Assembly: GCF_016735515.1 (NCBI RefSeq)
Contig: NZ_JAERQZ010000002.1
Span: 1 to 64,000 of the forward strand
DNA: 64,000 nt
Direction: 5' to 3'
DNA from: Piscinibacter sp. HJYY11
GTDB lineage: Bacteria; Pseudomonadota; Gammaproteobacteria; Burkholderiales; Burkholderiaceae_C
The position numbers and the translations under genes are program-made. Below are positions 34,797-43,059 of the stretch, one piece after another. The stretch's first letter is position 1; each line of letters starts with the position of its first letter. Under the pieces are notes generated by a model. It did not search any database. It was not told where the DNA came from and saw nothing but the letters and a program-made list of their open reading frames with translations.

Positions 34797-35477
34797 ATGC
34801 GCATCCTCCTCGTCGAAGACGACCGCATGATCGGCGACAGCCTGCGCAACACGCTGCGCCAGGAGGGCCATGCCGTGGACTGGGTGCGCGACACCGGCGC
34901 CGCCCAGGCCACGCTCGGCACGGAGAAGTTCGACCTCGTGCTGCTCGACCTCGGCCTGCCGCCCACTGCCGACGCCGCCCCCAGCGGCGAGGGCGGCTTG
35001 GGCGTGCTGCGCTGGCTGCGTGGCCGCGCCGACGCCACGCCGGTGATCGTGCTGACCGCGCGAGACGCGCTCGGCGACCGCGTGATGGGCCTCGACGCCG
35101 GCGCCGACGACTACCTCGCCAAGCCCTTCGAGTTCGACGAACTCAACGCCCGCATGCGTGCCGTGCTGCGCCGCCACAGCGGGCGGGCGCAGCCGGTGCT
35201 GTCGCACCGCGGCGTCACGCTCGACCCGGCCACCCACCAGGTCACGCACGACGGCCAGCCGGTGATCCTGTCGGCGCGCGAGTTCGCCGTGCTCGAGGCG
35301 CTGATGGCCCGCCCCGGCGCGCTGCTCTCGCGGGCTCAGCTCGAAGACAAGCTCTACGGCTGGGGCGAAGAGATCGAGAGCAACGCCGTCAGCGTCTACA
35401 TCCACCAGCTGCGCCGCAAGCTCGGGGCGGAGTTCATCCAGAACATGCGCGGCGTTGGGTATTTCATTCCGGTATGA
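34797..35477 (+). CDS. OmpR-family response regulator (QseB/PmrA-like)
   Basis: The protein has 226 residues. A receiver domain (MRILLVEDDRMIGDSL) has the acidic pair Glu-Asp-Asp, a phosphoacceptor Asp in LVLLDLGLPP, and Lys in DYLAKPFEFDEL. A DNA-binding winged helix follows (LLSRAQLEDKLYGWGEEIESNAVSV split across 180-205). A short Pro/Gly-rich insert (DAAPSGEGG) lies just after the phosphoacceptor loop. The kinase gene overlaps its stop by four bases (ATGA), so they are co-translated. The signal and targets are unknown. Confidence 0.92.
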   Translation: MRILLVEDDRMIGDSLRNTLRQEGHAVDWVRDTGAAQATLGTEKFDLVLLDLGLPPTADAAPSGEGGLGVLRWLRGRADATPVIVLTARDALGDRVMGLDAGADDYLAKPFEFDELNARMRAVLRRHSGRAQPVLSHRGVTLDPATHQVTHDGQPVILSAREFAVLEALMARPGALLSRAQLEDKLYGWGEEIESNAVSVYIHQLRRKLGAEFIQNMRGVGYFIPV

Positions 35478-36781
35478 AGTCGATCAGGGCACGGCTGCTT
35501 CTGGTCCTCTTGGGCATGCTCACGCTCATCGCCCTCGTGATGGGCGGCGTGACCTACCGCAACGTGCTGGCCGAGACCGAGGCGCTGTTCGACTACCAGC
35601 TGCGCCAGATGGCCCTCTCCCTGCGCGACCAGGGCGAGATCAACGCCAGCCAGGCCGATGCCCTGGCCAACGACCAGCTCGATTTCGTGGTGCAGATCTG
35701 GACGCTCGACGGCCGCAGCATCTACGCCACCCGCCCGCACGAGGACCTGCCGGCGCGCGCGCTGCTCGGCCTGGCCGACGTGCACGTGAAGGGCCAGATC
35801 TGGCGCACCTACAGCGTGGCCACCCCGGGCCGCGTGATCCAGGTGGCGCAGCCGCTTGCCACGCGCAAGCGCCTGGCGGCCGAGGCGGCGCTGCGCAGCG
35901 TGGTGCCGCTGCTGGTGCTCGTGCCGCTGCTGGCGGCGCTGGCGTGGTGGCTGTCGGCGATGGCGCTGTCGCCGCTCAACCGGGTGGCGGCCGAGGTGAC
36001 GGCGCGTGACCACAAGCTGCTGCAGCCGCTGGCCGAGCAAGGCCTGCCGCACGAGGTGTCGCCGCTCGTCAACGCGCTCAACGGCCTGCTGCAGCGCCTG
36101 GGCCAGACGCTCGACACACAGCGCGCCTTCCTCTCCGACGCGGCCCACGAGTTGCGCTCGCCGCTCACCGCGCTCAAGCTGCAACTCGAGTCGTTGCGGC
36201 GCGCGCCCGACGACTCCGCCCGCACGCACGCGATCGCGACGCTGGCGGACGGCATCGACCGCGCCGCCCGCATCGTCGAGCAACTGCTGGCGCTCGCGCG
36301 CAGCGAGCCCGGTGCCCAGCCACCGGCGATGGAGCCGATCGACCTCTCCGAGCTCGTGCGCCAGGCCGTGGCCGACACCGTGCCCTATGCGCTGTCGCGC
36401 GGCAGCCGCTTCGAGCTGCAGGCCGACGAGCCGATCATCGTGCGCGGCGAGCGCCAGGGCCTCACGGCGCTGGTGCGCAACCTCGCCGACAACGCGGTGC
36501 GCTACTCGCCGCCCGGCTCGCAGGTCGCACTGCGGGTGTTCAGTGAGACGGGTGTGCCCACCTTGCAGGTCGATGATGCCGGCCCCGGCATCCCGCCCCG
36601 CGAACGCGAACGGGTCTTCGACCGCTTCTACCGCCGCGCGGCGGGCGGCGAAGAAGGCACGGGCCTCGGCCTGGCCATCGTCAAGAGCGTGGCGGAGCGA
36701 CACGGCGCCCGCGTCGTGCTGGCCGACTCGCCAGGCGGTGGCCTGCGGGTGAAGGTCAGCTTCTCGACGCCACCGGCCTGA
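35474..36781 (+). CDS. Sensor histidine kinase (QseC-like)
   Basis: The protein has 435 residues. Membrane segments at about 8-28 (LLLVLLGMLTLIALVMGG) and 143-165 enclose a periplasmic sensor of about 115 residues. A short linker is followed by HisKA (His in SDAAHELRSPLTALK), then HATPase_c with an N box (LVRNLADNAVRYSPP), DDAGPGIP and GTGLGLAIVK. The start overlaps the regulator gene's stop. The pair resembles QseBC/PmrAB systems responding to metals, antimicrobial peptides or quinone state, but the ligand cannot be inferred. The minus-strand TAXI protein next door could be a target or accessory sensor. Confidence 0.92.
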   Translation: MKSIRARLLLVLLGMLTLIALVMGGVTYRNVLAETEALFDYQLRQMALSLRDQGEINASQADALANDQLDFVVQIWTLDGRSIYATRPHEDLPARALLGLADVHVKGQIWRTYSVATPGRVIQVAQPLATRKRLAAEAALRSVVPLLVLVPLLAALAWWLSAMALSPLNRVAAEVTARDHKLLQPLAEQGLPHEVSPLVNALNGLLQRLGQTLDTQRAFLSDAAHELRSPLTALKLQLESLRRAPDDSARTHAIATLADGIDRAARIVEQLLALARSEPGAQPPAMEPIDLSELVRQAVADTVPYALSRGSRFELQADEPIIVRGERQGLTALVRNLADNAVRYSPPGSQVALRVFSETGVPTLQVDDAGPGIPPRERERVFDRFYRRAAGGEEGTGLGLAIVKSVAERHGARVVLADSPGGGLRVKVSFSTPPA

Positions 36782-36887
36782 GATCCCGGCGCCGCAGGCG
36801 CCCGCATGGGAACGCCGATTGCCTGAAGTCGCCACGCGGCTGGTTTACGCTCCCGGCCCAGCCAAGAACACAAGAAAGGTCTTCGCC

Positions 36888-38384
36888 ATGCGCCTGCGTT
36901 TCGTCTTGCCCCTCGTGCTGTCTGCCGCGCTTGTGACGGCCGGCTGCGGCACCAACGTCGTCAACCCCGTCACCGGCCAGACCGAGCGATCGGTCATGAG
37001 CGAGCAGGACGAGATCGCCGAAGGCAAGAAGGCGCACGAGGAGGTGCTGAAGGAATACGGCGTCTATCCCGACACCAAGCTGCAGGCCTATGTGAACGAC
37101 GTGGGGCAGCGCCTGGCGGCGCAGTCGCATCGCGCCAACCTCAAGTGGACCTTCACGGTGCTCGACAGCCCCGAGATCAACGCCTTCGCGCTGCCCGGCG
37201 GCTATGTGTACATCACGCGCGGCATCATGGCCTACCTCGACAGCGAGGCGGAACTGGCCGGCGTCATCGGCCACGAGATCGGCCACGTGACCGCCCGCCA
37301 CGGCGCGCAGCGTGCCACGCGCCAGCAGCGCGCCGGCCTCGGCGTGCTGGCGGCTACGGTGCTCGGCGCGGTGCTCGAAGGTGCGGGCGTCTCGGGCGCC
37401 ACCGACCTGGCCAGCCAGGTCTCGCAGACGGCGGCCGCCGGCTACATCGCTTCCTACAGCCGCGAGCAGGAAACGCAGGCCGACCAGCTTGGCGCCGAGT
37501 ACCTGGCCCGCAACAGGTACAACCCGCAGAACATGGTCGAGGTGATCCAGGTGCTGAAGAACCAGGAAAGCTTTGCCGCCGAAACCGCCAAGGCCGAAGG
37601 CAAGGCGGAACCGTCCGCCTCGAACTGGCTGGCCTCGCACCCGGCCAACGACAAGCGGCTGGCCGACATCAAGGCCTACGCCACCAGGTTCTCCGGCCAG
37701 TACGGCGACGATTCTCGCCAGCGCTACCTGCAGGCCGTCGACGGCATGACCTTCGGCGACAGCCGCGAGCAGGGCGTGGTGCGGGGGCGGAACTTCTACC
37801 ACGAGCCCCTGGGCATCGCGCTCACCGCGCCGCAGGGCTGGAAGGTGCAGAACACCGCGGCGGCGATCGTGCTCGTCAACGGCGAGGGCAATGCCGGCCT
37901 GATCGTGAAGCTCGTGCCGCCCAATGCCGGCAGCACGCACGAGGAGATCATCCGCAACGCGATCAAGCCGGTCGACGGCCGCACCGAGCGGCGCAGCCTG
38001 AACGGCTTCAACGCCACGCATTTCGTCGGCACCGTGCGCAACCAGCAGGGCCAGACCGGTCAGGTGCGCATCACGCTGGTGGCCGGCCCGGGCAACCGCA
38101 ACTACCTGCTGCAGTACGCCGCCAAGGATGCCGCCACGCTGCAGCGTGCGAGCGCGCAGATGGCCGAGGCCGAGGGCTCGTTCCGCGCGCTCACCGCCGC
38201 CGACCGCGCCGCGGCACGGCCATGGGAGGTGAAGACGGTGACCTTCCCGCGCGGTGGTTTTGCCGAACTGGCGCAGGGCTTCCCGCTGCCCGACCTGGCC
38301 CAGTCGCGCCTGCGCCTGCTGAACGGCGTGTACGGCGGCTCGGCCGACCCCCGGCCGGGTCAGCTGGTCAAGACCGTGCGCTGA
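36888..38384 (+). CDS. M48 family metalloprotease, BepA-like lipoprotein
   Basis: The protein has 498 residues. A signal peptide with lipobox (LVTAGC) places it in the periplasm, probably on the outer membrane. The zinc site HEIGH is in GVIGHEIGHVTARHG, with a downstream Glu in YSREQETQADQLGAEYL. The C-terminal half contains a domain resembling a photosystem II-type or lipoprotein-like beta domain (YHEPLGIALTAPQGWKVQN). Relatives of BepA/YfgC degrade misassembled outer-membrane proteins such as LptD. The start at 36888 is the first ATG before the signal sequence. Confidence 0.88.
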   Translation: MRLRFVLPLVLSAALVTAGCGTNVVNPVTGQTERSVMSEQDEIAEGKKAHEEVLKEYGVYPDTKLQAYVNDVGQRLAAQSHRANLKWTFTVLDSPEINAFALPGGYVYITRGIMAYLDSEAELAGVIGHEIGHVTARHGAQRATRQQRAGLGVLAATVLGAVLEGAGVSGATDLASQVSQTAAAGYIASYSREQETQADQLGAEYLARNRYNPQNMVEVIQVLKNQESFAAETAKAEGKAEPSASNWLASHPANDKRLADIKAYATRFSGQYGDDSRQRYLQAVDGMTFGDSREQGVVRGRNFYHEPLGIALTAPQGWKVQNTAAAIVLVNGEGNAGLIVKLVPPNAGSTHEEIIRNAIKPVDGRTERRSLNGFNATHFVGTVRNQQGQTGQVRITLVAGPGNRNYLLQYAAKDAATLQRASAQMAEAEGSFRALTAADRAAARPWEVKTVTFPRGGFAELAQGFPLPDLAQSRLRLLNGVYGGSADPRPGQLVKTVR

Positions 38385-38391
38385 AGACCCG

Positions 38392-39930
38392 TCAAGCCGC
38401 CACGTGGATGGCGTGCAGCCCGAAGGGCATCAGCCGCGGCATCTCGGCCTGCACCACCGGCCCGTCGGCCAGGCGCTGTGCCTCGAACACCGAGAACAGC
38501 GTGCGGCCCTTCGCCAGGTCGAGCGCCGTGCCCACCAGCCAGCCGTCGCCCTCGCGCGTGCTGCCCGGGCGCGGCACGAAGAGGTGCTCTTCGACCATCA
38601 CGTCGGCGCCGTAGCGGTAGTGGTCGGTGTGGCCGCGGCCGATGTCGTGGCGCATCACCGCGTCGTAGCCCGGCCGGTCGCCCGGTGACAGGCGCAGCGC
38701 CGCAAAGAGCTGCTGGTGGCGCTGCCCGACGCGGCGCGGGTCGATGCGCGGGAACTCCGAGGCCTGCGGCAGCACCTGCTGGCGCGCACGCCGGGCCTTG
38801 AGGTCGATCTCCACCAAGGTGAGGTGTGCGAACTCCTCGGTGCCGAAGTGGCCGCGCATCACCTCCTTCAGGCCGACGGTGGCGTGCCATGCATCGGCGG
38901 CGCGCATGCAATCGAGGCGGATCACGCCGTCCGGGTCTTCCCACGCGTTGCCGATGTGGAAGACGAAACCGGTGGGCAGCTCGAACCACTGCGGCTTGTC
39001 GAGTGCGTCCTTCGGCAGCACCAGCACGCGCAGGCCGAGCTGCGGCTTCCACACGTGGGCGTCGAGGAAGCTCATCTTGCTCTTCATGCGCGCCACGTCG
39101 AACACCAGCGGCGGCAGCAGGAAGACGAGGTGCTTCTCGGTCACGGCGAAGTCGTGGACCATCGCGATGTCGGGCACCGCCAGGGTGGTGGCGGTCGCGA
39201 GCACACCATCGGGGCGCACCCGGTAGAGGGCCAGCCGCCCGGCCATTGCGCTCACGCCGAAGTTCCACATCGTGCCGTCGGGCTCGATGCGCGGGTGGGC
39301 CGAGAAGGGCACGCCGGCGAAGTCGGGCGACCAGGTCTTCACGCCGCGCGTCTCGAGCGTCGCTTCGTCGAGGCGGTAGGCCGAGCCGCCTTCCCACAGC
39401 GCCATCAGCTCGCCGCCGTGCTTCACCACGCTGGTGTTGGCGACGTTCAGCGAGTCGGGCCCGGTGGGCGGCTTGCCGTCGGCGAGGAAGGTGCCGAAGC
39501 CCGAGATCACCGGCTTGCCGGCGGCCGTGTCGGCGAGGTATTTCTCGGTGCGCACGAAGCGGCCTTCGTGGGTGATGCCGGTCGGCCCGAGCTTGTAGCG
39601 CTGGAGCAGGCCGTCGCCGTCGAACCAGTGGTGGTAGCGCATGCCGCCGAGCTGGTGCCGGGCCGGGCCGTTGCGCAGCAGGGCCCCGTGCAGGGCGGGC
39701 GGCAGCTTGCCGTGCAGCGTCATCGCCATCGGCGCCACGTCGGCCTGCACGCCGACGAAGGCCTGCGTCCATGGGTGGGCGGCTCGTTGCGCCTCGAAGG
39801 CCTGGGCCGTCGCAGCGTCGGCGCGTGCGGCGAGCGGCAGGCCCAGGGCGGGCAAGGAGAGGGCGCCGGCGCCGAGCAGGCGCTGCAGCGCGCTGCGGCG
39901 GGTGGTGTCGTGCGAGAGGAAGTCTTGCAT
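38392..39930 (-). CDS. Carotenoid oxygenase family protein with Tat signal
   Basis: The protein has 512 residues. The N-terminus has TTRRSALQRLLGAGALSLPA, which fits a twin-arginine signal for export of a metal-loaded enzyme. Four conserved iron-binding histidines are visible in context: PFSAHPRIEPDG, AMVHDFAVTEK, FVFHIGNAWED and the C-terminal GLHAIHV. The DGDGLLQRYKLG and NVANTSV segments also fit the family. Such enzymes cleave carotenoids, stilbenes or lignin-like olefins with Fe(II) and oxygen; the substrate is unknown. It is 16 bp downstream of the DUF2141 gene and probably in one operon with it. Confidence 0.88.
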   Translation of the reverse strand: MQDFLSHDTTRRSALQRLLGAGALSLPALGLPLAARADAATAQAFEAQRAAHPWTQAFVGVQADVAPMAMTLHGKLPPALHGALLRNGPARHQLGGMRYHHWFDGDGLLQRYKLGPTGITHEGRFVRTEKYLADTAAGKPVISGFGTFLADGKPPTGPDSLNVANTSVVKHGGELMALWEGGSAYRLDEATLETRGVKTWSPDFAGVPFSAHPRIEPDGTMWNFGVSAMAGRLALYRVRPDGVLATATTLAVPDIAMVHDFAVTEKHLVFLLPPLVFDVARMKSKMSFLDAHVWKPQLGLRVLVLPKDALDKPQWFELPTGFVFHIGNAWEDPDGVIRLDCMRAADAWHATVGLKEVMRGHFGTEEFAHLTLVEIDLKARRARQQVLPQASEFPRIDPRRVGQRHQQLFAALRLSPGDRPGYDAVMRHDIGRGHTDHYRYGADVMVEEHLFVPRPGSTREGDGWLVGTALDLAKGRTLFSVFEAQRLADGPVVQAEMPRLMPFGLHAIHVAA

Positions 39931-39946
39931 GGCGGCCTCCGTCGCG

Positions 39947-40366
39947 TCAGCGCAGCGTCACGCGCAGCGTGGTGTCGGCCTGCAGGTCGACCGCCGCGTC
40001 GCTGAAGCTGGGCGGGCCCATCAGGCCGCCGCTGCCGGTGAAGCCATAGCGCTCGGTGGGCAGGCCCAGCACGTTGGTGTCGAGCTTGCCGTTGCCGTTT
40101 TCGTCGTGGTAGCCGGAGAAGGCATAGCGCCCCGGCGCGAGGCCGGTGAAGACGAGCACGGTCTTGTCGCCGGCCGACGGCACCTTCTGCGTCTGCACGG
40201 CGTTCTCGATCTTGAGCCAGCCGGTTTCGCTGTTGTAGATGGCGGCGCTGACCTGGCCTTGTGCCGAGCGGGCATCGGTGACCTCGATGGTGAGCGTGAG
40301 CGCGGCGGCGGTGCCGCCCGTGCCGGCAGAGATGGCGGCGATGGCAATCAGGTGGGAGAGCTTCAT
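39947..40366 (-). CDS. DUF2141 exported protein
   Basis: The protein has 139 residues: a signal peptide (MKLSHLIAIAAISAGTGGTAAA) followed by a beta-rich domain with the DUF2141 pattern (LVFTGLAPGRYAFSGYHDENGNGKLD and FGF/TGSGG motif near the C-terminus; the first is given here in two parts, FTGLAPGRYAFSGYHDEN then GNGKLD). The DENGNGKLD loop resembles a calcium-binding EF-like site. Function is unknown. Co-transcription with the carotenoid oxygenase suggests a carrier or chaperone for a lipid-type substrate, which is inference. Confidence 0.85.
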   Translation of the reverse strand: MKLSHLIAIAAISAGTGGTAAALTLTIEVTDARSAQGQVSAAIYNSETGWLKIENAVQTQKVPSAGDKTVLVFTGLAPGRYAFSGYHDENGNGKLDTNVLGLPTERYGFTGSGGLMGPPSFSDAAVDLQADTTLRVTLR

Positions 40367-40508
40367 AGGTCGGTCCTCGCAGGGTGGGAAGTGAGGAGCC
40401 GATGGTGTCGAGCCGCCCGCCGGCGGGCCACGGCGGTGCGACGAAGCGCCGGCGGCGTGTCGCCAACGGCGCCTGGCCGGGCGCGAACGGTGGGCGAAAA
40501 AGCCGGCT

Positions 40509-40536
40509 CTTGAAATCCTGCGGCGGGTTCACATCT
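40509..40536 (+). promoter_or_regulatory. Sigma32-like heat-shock promoter
   Basis: CTTGAAA (40509-40515) and CACATCT (40530-40536) are separated by 14 bases. The first equals the sigma32 -35 consensus and the second differs by one base from CCCATNT. It lies about 60 bp upstream of tandem Hsp20 genes, the right place for RpoH control. The remainder of 40367-40593 holds nothing else recognised. Confidence 0.6.
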
Positions 40537-40593
40537 CTGGCCTGTCGGCGGGGGGACCGCCGCGCAGCCAGATGAACCGTCAAGGAGGCCAAG

Positions 40594-41046
40594 ATGTTTG
40601 CTTCGATTTTCAACACCCCAGAAAGTGTCTTCACCCAGTTCGACCGCCTGCGCCGTGAACTCGACGAGGTGTTCACCGACAGCCGCGCGCCGAGCAGCAT
40701 CCGCTCGGTGGCCTATGGCAGCGCGCCCCCGCTGAACGTGGGCCGCACGCCCCGCAGCGTGGAGGTCTATGCCTTCGCGCCGGGCCTCGACGCCTCGAAG
40801 ATCGACGTGACGCTCGACCGTGGCGTGCTGCGCATCAGCGGCGAGCGTGTCGCCGACGTGCCCGAGAAGGACGTGAAGACCACCGTCTACGCACGTGAAC
40901 GCAGCGCGGGCCGCTTCACCCGTTCGGTGTCGCTGCCGGACGACGTCGACCCGGACCAGGTGACCGCCACCTACCGCGACGGCGTGCTGCAGGTGAGCAT
41001 CGCCCGCAAGGAAGCCGTGCAGCCCAAGCGCATCACGGTGCAGTAA
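40594..41046 (+). CDS. Small heat-shock protein Hsp20
   Basis: The protein has 150 residues. An N-terminal region (MFASIFNTPESVFTQFDRLRRE) precedes an alpha-crystallin domain (about 45-140): VEVYAFAPGLDASKIDVTLD, the ISGER strand and GRFTRSVSLPDDVD. A C-terminal tail ends RITVQ. It is an ATP-independent holdase that binds unfolding proteins. It is the first of two Hsp20 genes, 26 bp apart, preceded by a sigma32-like promoter. Confidence 0.92.
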   Translation: MFASIFNTPESVFTQFDRLRRELDEVFTDSRAPSSIRSVAYGSAPPLNVGRTPRSVEVYAFAPGLDASKIDVTLDRGVLRISGERVADVPEKDVKTTVYARERSAGRFTRSVSLPDDVDPDQVTATYRDGVLQVSIARKEAVQPKRITVQ

Positions 41047-41072
41047 ACACAGCCATCAGCAAGGAGATCCTC

Positions 41073-41459
41073 ATGAGCACCCGCAACGACATCACCACTT
41101 CCACGTCGTCGTCATCGACGCAAGACCAGCGCCGTGCCGTGCAGCCTGCGATCGACGTGTTCGAGACCGACGCCAGCATCACCTTGCTGGCCGACATGCC
41201 CGGCGTGCCGCGCGAGCAGCTGGAGATCCAGGTCGAAGGCGACTCGCTGCTGATCCAGGGCGAAGCCAAGCCGCAGATCCCTGCCGACCTGGAGCCGCTG
41301 TGGGCCGAGGTGCGGACGCCGCGCTTCCGCCGCAGCTTCACGCTGAGCCGCGAGCTCGACACCTCGCGCATCGAGGCCAACCTGAAGGACGGCGTGCTGA
41401 CCCTGCGCATCCCCAAGCATGCCCAGGCGCAGCCGCGCCGCATCCCGGTCAGCGCCTGA
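41073..41459 (+). CDS. Second small heat-shock protein Hsp20
   Basis: The protein has 128 residues. A short Ser/Thr-rich N-terminus is followed by an alpha-crystallin domain (ITLLADMPGVPREQLEIQVEG; the 'A-x-x-x-n-G-v-L' motif as ANLKDGVLTLRIPK). It is shorter than its neighbour and lacks its N-terminal helix, so the two are divergent paralogues that may form mixed oligomers. A terminator follows. Confidence 0.92.
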   Translation: MSTRNDITTSTSSSSTQDQRRAVQPAIDVFETDASITLLADMPGVPREQLEIQVEGDSLLIQGEAKPQIPADLEPLWAEVRTPRFRRSFTLSRELDTSRIEANLKDGVLTLRIPKHAQAQPRRIPVSA

Positions 41460-41481
41460 GACACCGGCCGGTACGACCGAC

Positions 41482-41513
41482 AAGCCCGCGGCAGCCCCGC
41501 GGGCTTTATTTTG
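41482..41513 (+). terminator. Intrinsic terminator after the Hsp20 pair
   Basis: A ten-pair perfect stem (AAGCCCGCGG / CCGCGGGCTT) encloses a five-base loop and is followed by TATTTT. It lies 22 bases beyond the second Hsp20 stop. Confidence 0.85.
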
Positions 41514-41518
41514 GGCTT

Positions 41519-41542
41519 GTATATTCCTGATTGGCTATATAC
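41519..41542. promoter_or_regulatory. Palindromic operator candidate for the ArsR-type repressor
   Basis: GTATAT-N12-ATATAC is a perfect inverted repeat in AT-rich sequence, only 10 bases before the ArsR-family start codon and abutting the terminator. Its position overlapping the promoter region is typical of autoregulation by an ArsR dimer. Confidence 0.5.
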
Positions 41543-41552
41543 TGATCTGGCA

Positions 41553-41918
41553 ATGCAGACCGATGCCTTGAATCTGGCCTTCGCCGCGCTGGCCGACCCG
41601 ACGCGCCGTGCCATCGTCGCGCGGCTCGCCGATGGCGAAGCCACCGTCAACGAGCTGGCCGAGCCCTTCGACATGAAGCAGCCGTCGATTTCGAAGCACC
41701 TCAAGGTGCTCGAGCGCGCCGGCCTCATCTCGCGCAGCCGCGCCGCGCAGACGCGCCCGTGCCGGCTGGAGCCGGCGCGCCTGAAAGACGTGGCCGACTG
41801 GGTCGGTGCGTATCGCCAGATGTGGGAAGACAGCTTCGACAAGCTCGATGCCTACCTGCAGGCCACCTCTTCGTTTTCTTCACCCAAGGGAAAAGCCCAT
41901 GGCCGCAAACAACGCTGA
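41553..41918 (+). CDS. ArsR-family transcriptional regulator
   Basis: The protein has 121 residues. A winged helix-turn-helix (LAFAALADPTRRAIVARLADGEATVNELAEPF; recognition helix near PSISKHLKVLERAGLIS) makes up most of it. No cysteine-rich metal site is seen. This subtype is usually paired with an SRPBCC/AHSA1 gene, as here, where the two overlap by 20 bases. It probably represses its own operon through the palindrome just upstream; the inducer is unknown. The start at 41553 is preferred to 41511, which would begin inside the terminator. Confidence 0.88.
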   Translation: MQTDALNLAFAALADPTRRAIVARLADGEATVNELAEPFDMKQPSISKHLKVLERAGLISRSRAAQTRPCRLEPARLKDVADWVGAYRQMWEDSFDKLDAYLQATSSFSSPKGKAHGRKQR

Positions 41919-42405
41919 CGCCGTCGTGTTCGAGATCACCCGCCACTACGACCGGCCGCTCGCCACGGTGTGGAAGGCGTGGAGCGAGGCCGAGGCGCTT
42001 CAGCAATGGTGGGGGCCGAAGGGGTGCAGCATCGAGGTGCGGCGCTTCGAGTTCCAGCCTGGGGGCTTTTTCCATTACGCGATGAAGTTCCCCGGTGCAG
42101 AGCCGATGTGGGGGCGATTCAACTACCGCGTGATCGAGGCGCATAAGCGGCTGGTGTGGCTCAACTCGTTTGCCAACGAGCGATGCGGGATTGCGCGGGC
42201 GCCATTCAGCCCGGACTGTCCGTTAGAGATCGAGAACAGTGTTTTCTTCTCGGAAGCGGGCGGACAGACGACGGTGCTGCTGCGCGCGCAGCCGTTCGGC
42301 GAGGTGGCGGCGGAGCGGCGCTACTTCGAGGAGCTGCGGCCTTCGCTGAATGAGGGGTACGGGGGTACTTTTGATCAGCTGGGCGAGTTTCTTTTCACTG
42401 CGTGA
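41899..42405 (+). CDS. SRPBCC (AHSA1-type) domain protein
   Basis: The protein has 168 residues. FEITRHYDRPLATVWKAWSEAEALQQWWGPKG is the start of a START-like lipid/ligand-binding fold (AHSA1/Aha1 C-terminal-type), and the sequence GEFLFTA ends it. No catalytic residue is known for this group; it binds hydrophobic ligands. The ATG lies inside the ArsR gene's end. The last codons fall inside the large inverted repeat, which thus reaches into the gene. Confidence 0.87.
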   Translation: MAANNADAVVFEITRHYDRPLATVWKAWSEAEALQQWWGPKGCSIEVRRFEFQPGGFFHYAMKFPGAEPMWGRFNYRVIEAHKRLVWLNSFANERCGIARAPFSPDCPLEIENSVFFSEAGGQTTVLLRAQPFGEVAAERRYFEELRPSLNEGYGGTFDQLGEFLFTA

Positions 42406-43054
42406 GGCAGCTTGCCGGGAATTCGCCCCGGCGGGCGAGTCACTTTCTTTTGCTTCGCCAAAAGAAAGTAACCAAAGAAAAGGCGACCCCGTTCGCCGGT
42501 CCGCCTAGGGCGGACTACTCTGCGCTGCTCGGACTTGAGGGCTCGCGCAGAACTCGCTACGCGGCCTGTGGCCGCTGCGCTCAAACAGCTGCGCGAAGTC
42601 AGATGACGAAGCGCGCTGCGCGCGCAGCCCTCAAGCCCTGTGCTGCTCGACGGCTCTCAAGGGCCCCGGGATACCCTCGCCAGCTTCGCTGGCCTTGTAC
42701 TCTCGACTCGCTTCGCCTCGTGCTTGAAGGCGGGCGCGCAGCGCTCCGCCCTTATTGCGATGCGAAGCGAGCTGTATCGCTCCCGTGGGTGGCGTCGAGG
42801 AGCGCAGGGCTTGAGGGGCGCGCGCGTGAGCGCGCTTCGTGAACATTCTTCGCGCCTCTTGTCTGAACGTAGCGAGCGCAGCTCGCGAAGTGAGTTAGGC
42901 GCGGCCCCTCAAGACCGAGCACCGCAGAGCAGTCCGGCCTCCGGCCGGACCGCCACCGTCGGGTCGCCTTTCTTTGCCTACTTTCTTTGGCGAAGCAAAG
43001 AAAGTAGGTCGCCCGCCGGGGCGAATTCCCGGCAAGCAGCCTCACGCAATGAAA
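42393..43054. repeat. 660-bp inverted repeat between convergent genes
   Basis: The outer arms (42393-42650 and 42795-43054) are reverse complements over much of their length. The outermost TTTCA-TGCGTGAGGC-GCTTGCCGGG differs at two positions only. Inner parts share the palindrome ACTTTCTTT...GCTTCGCCAAAG...AAAGTA, which is itself a hairpin in each arm. The 140-bp centre also looks weakly symmetric. Long frames cross it in several directions but have no domain. There is no transposase or target duplication. It looks like a REP/BIME-like or terminator-type element at the ends of two convergent genes, and the gap holds no other gene. Confidence 0.8.
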
Positions 43055-43059
43055 CCAGC

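Noticed and set aside
33443..35473. Upstream part of a 1112-codon plus-strand frame containing the sensor kinase
   Set aside because: It overlaps the TAXI and response-regulator genes; the real kinase starts at 35474 where coupling and the membrane segment begin.
42393..43054. Insertion sequence or MITE
   Set aside because: No target-site duplication or transposase is seen, and the arms merge with gene ends, so I call it only an inverted repeat.
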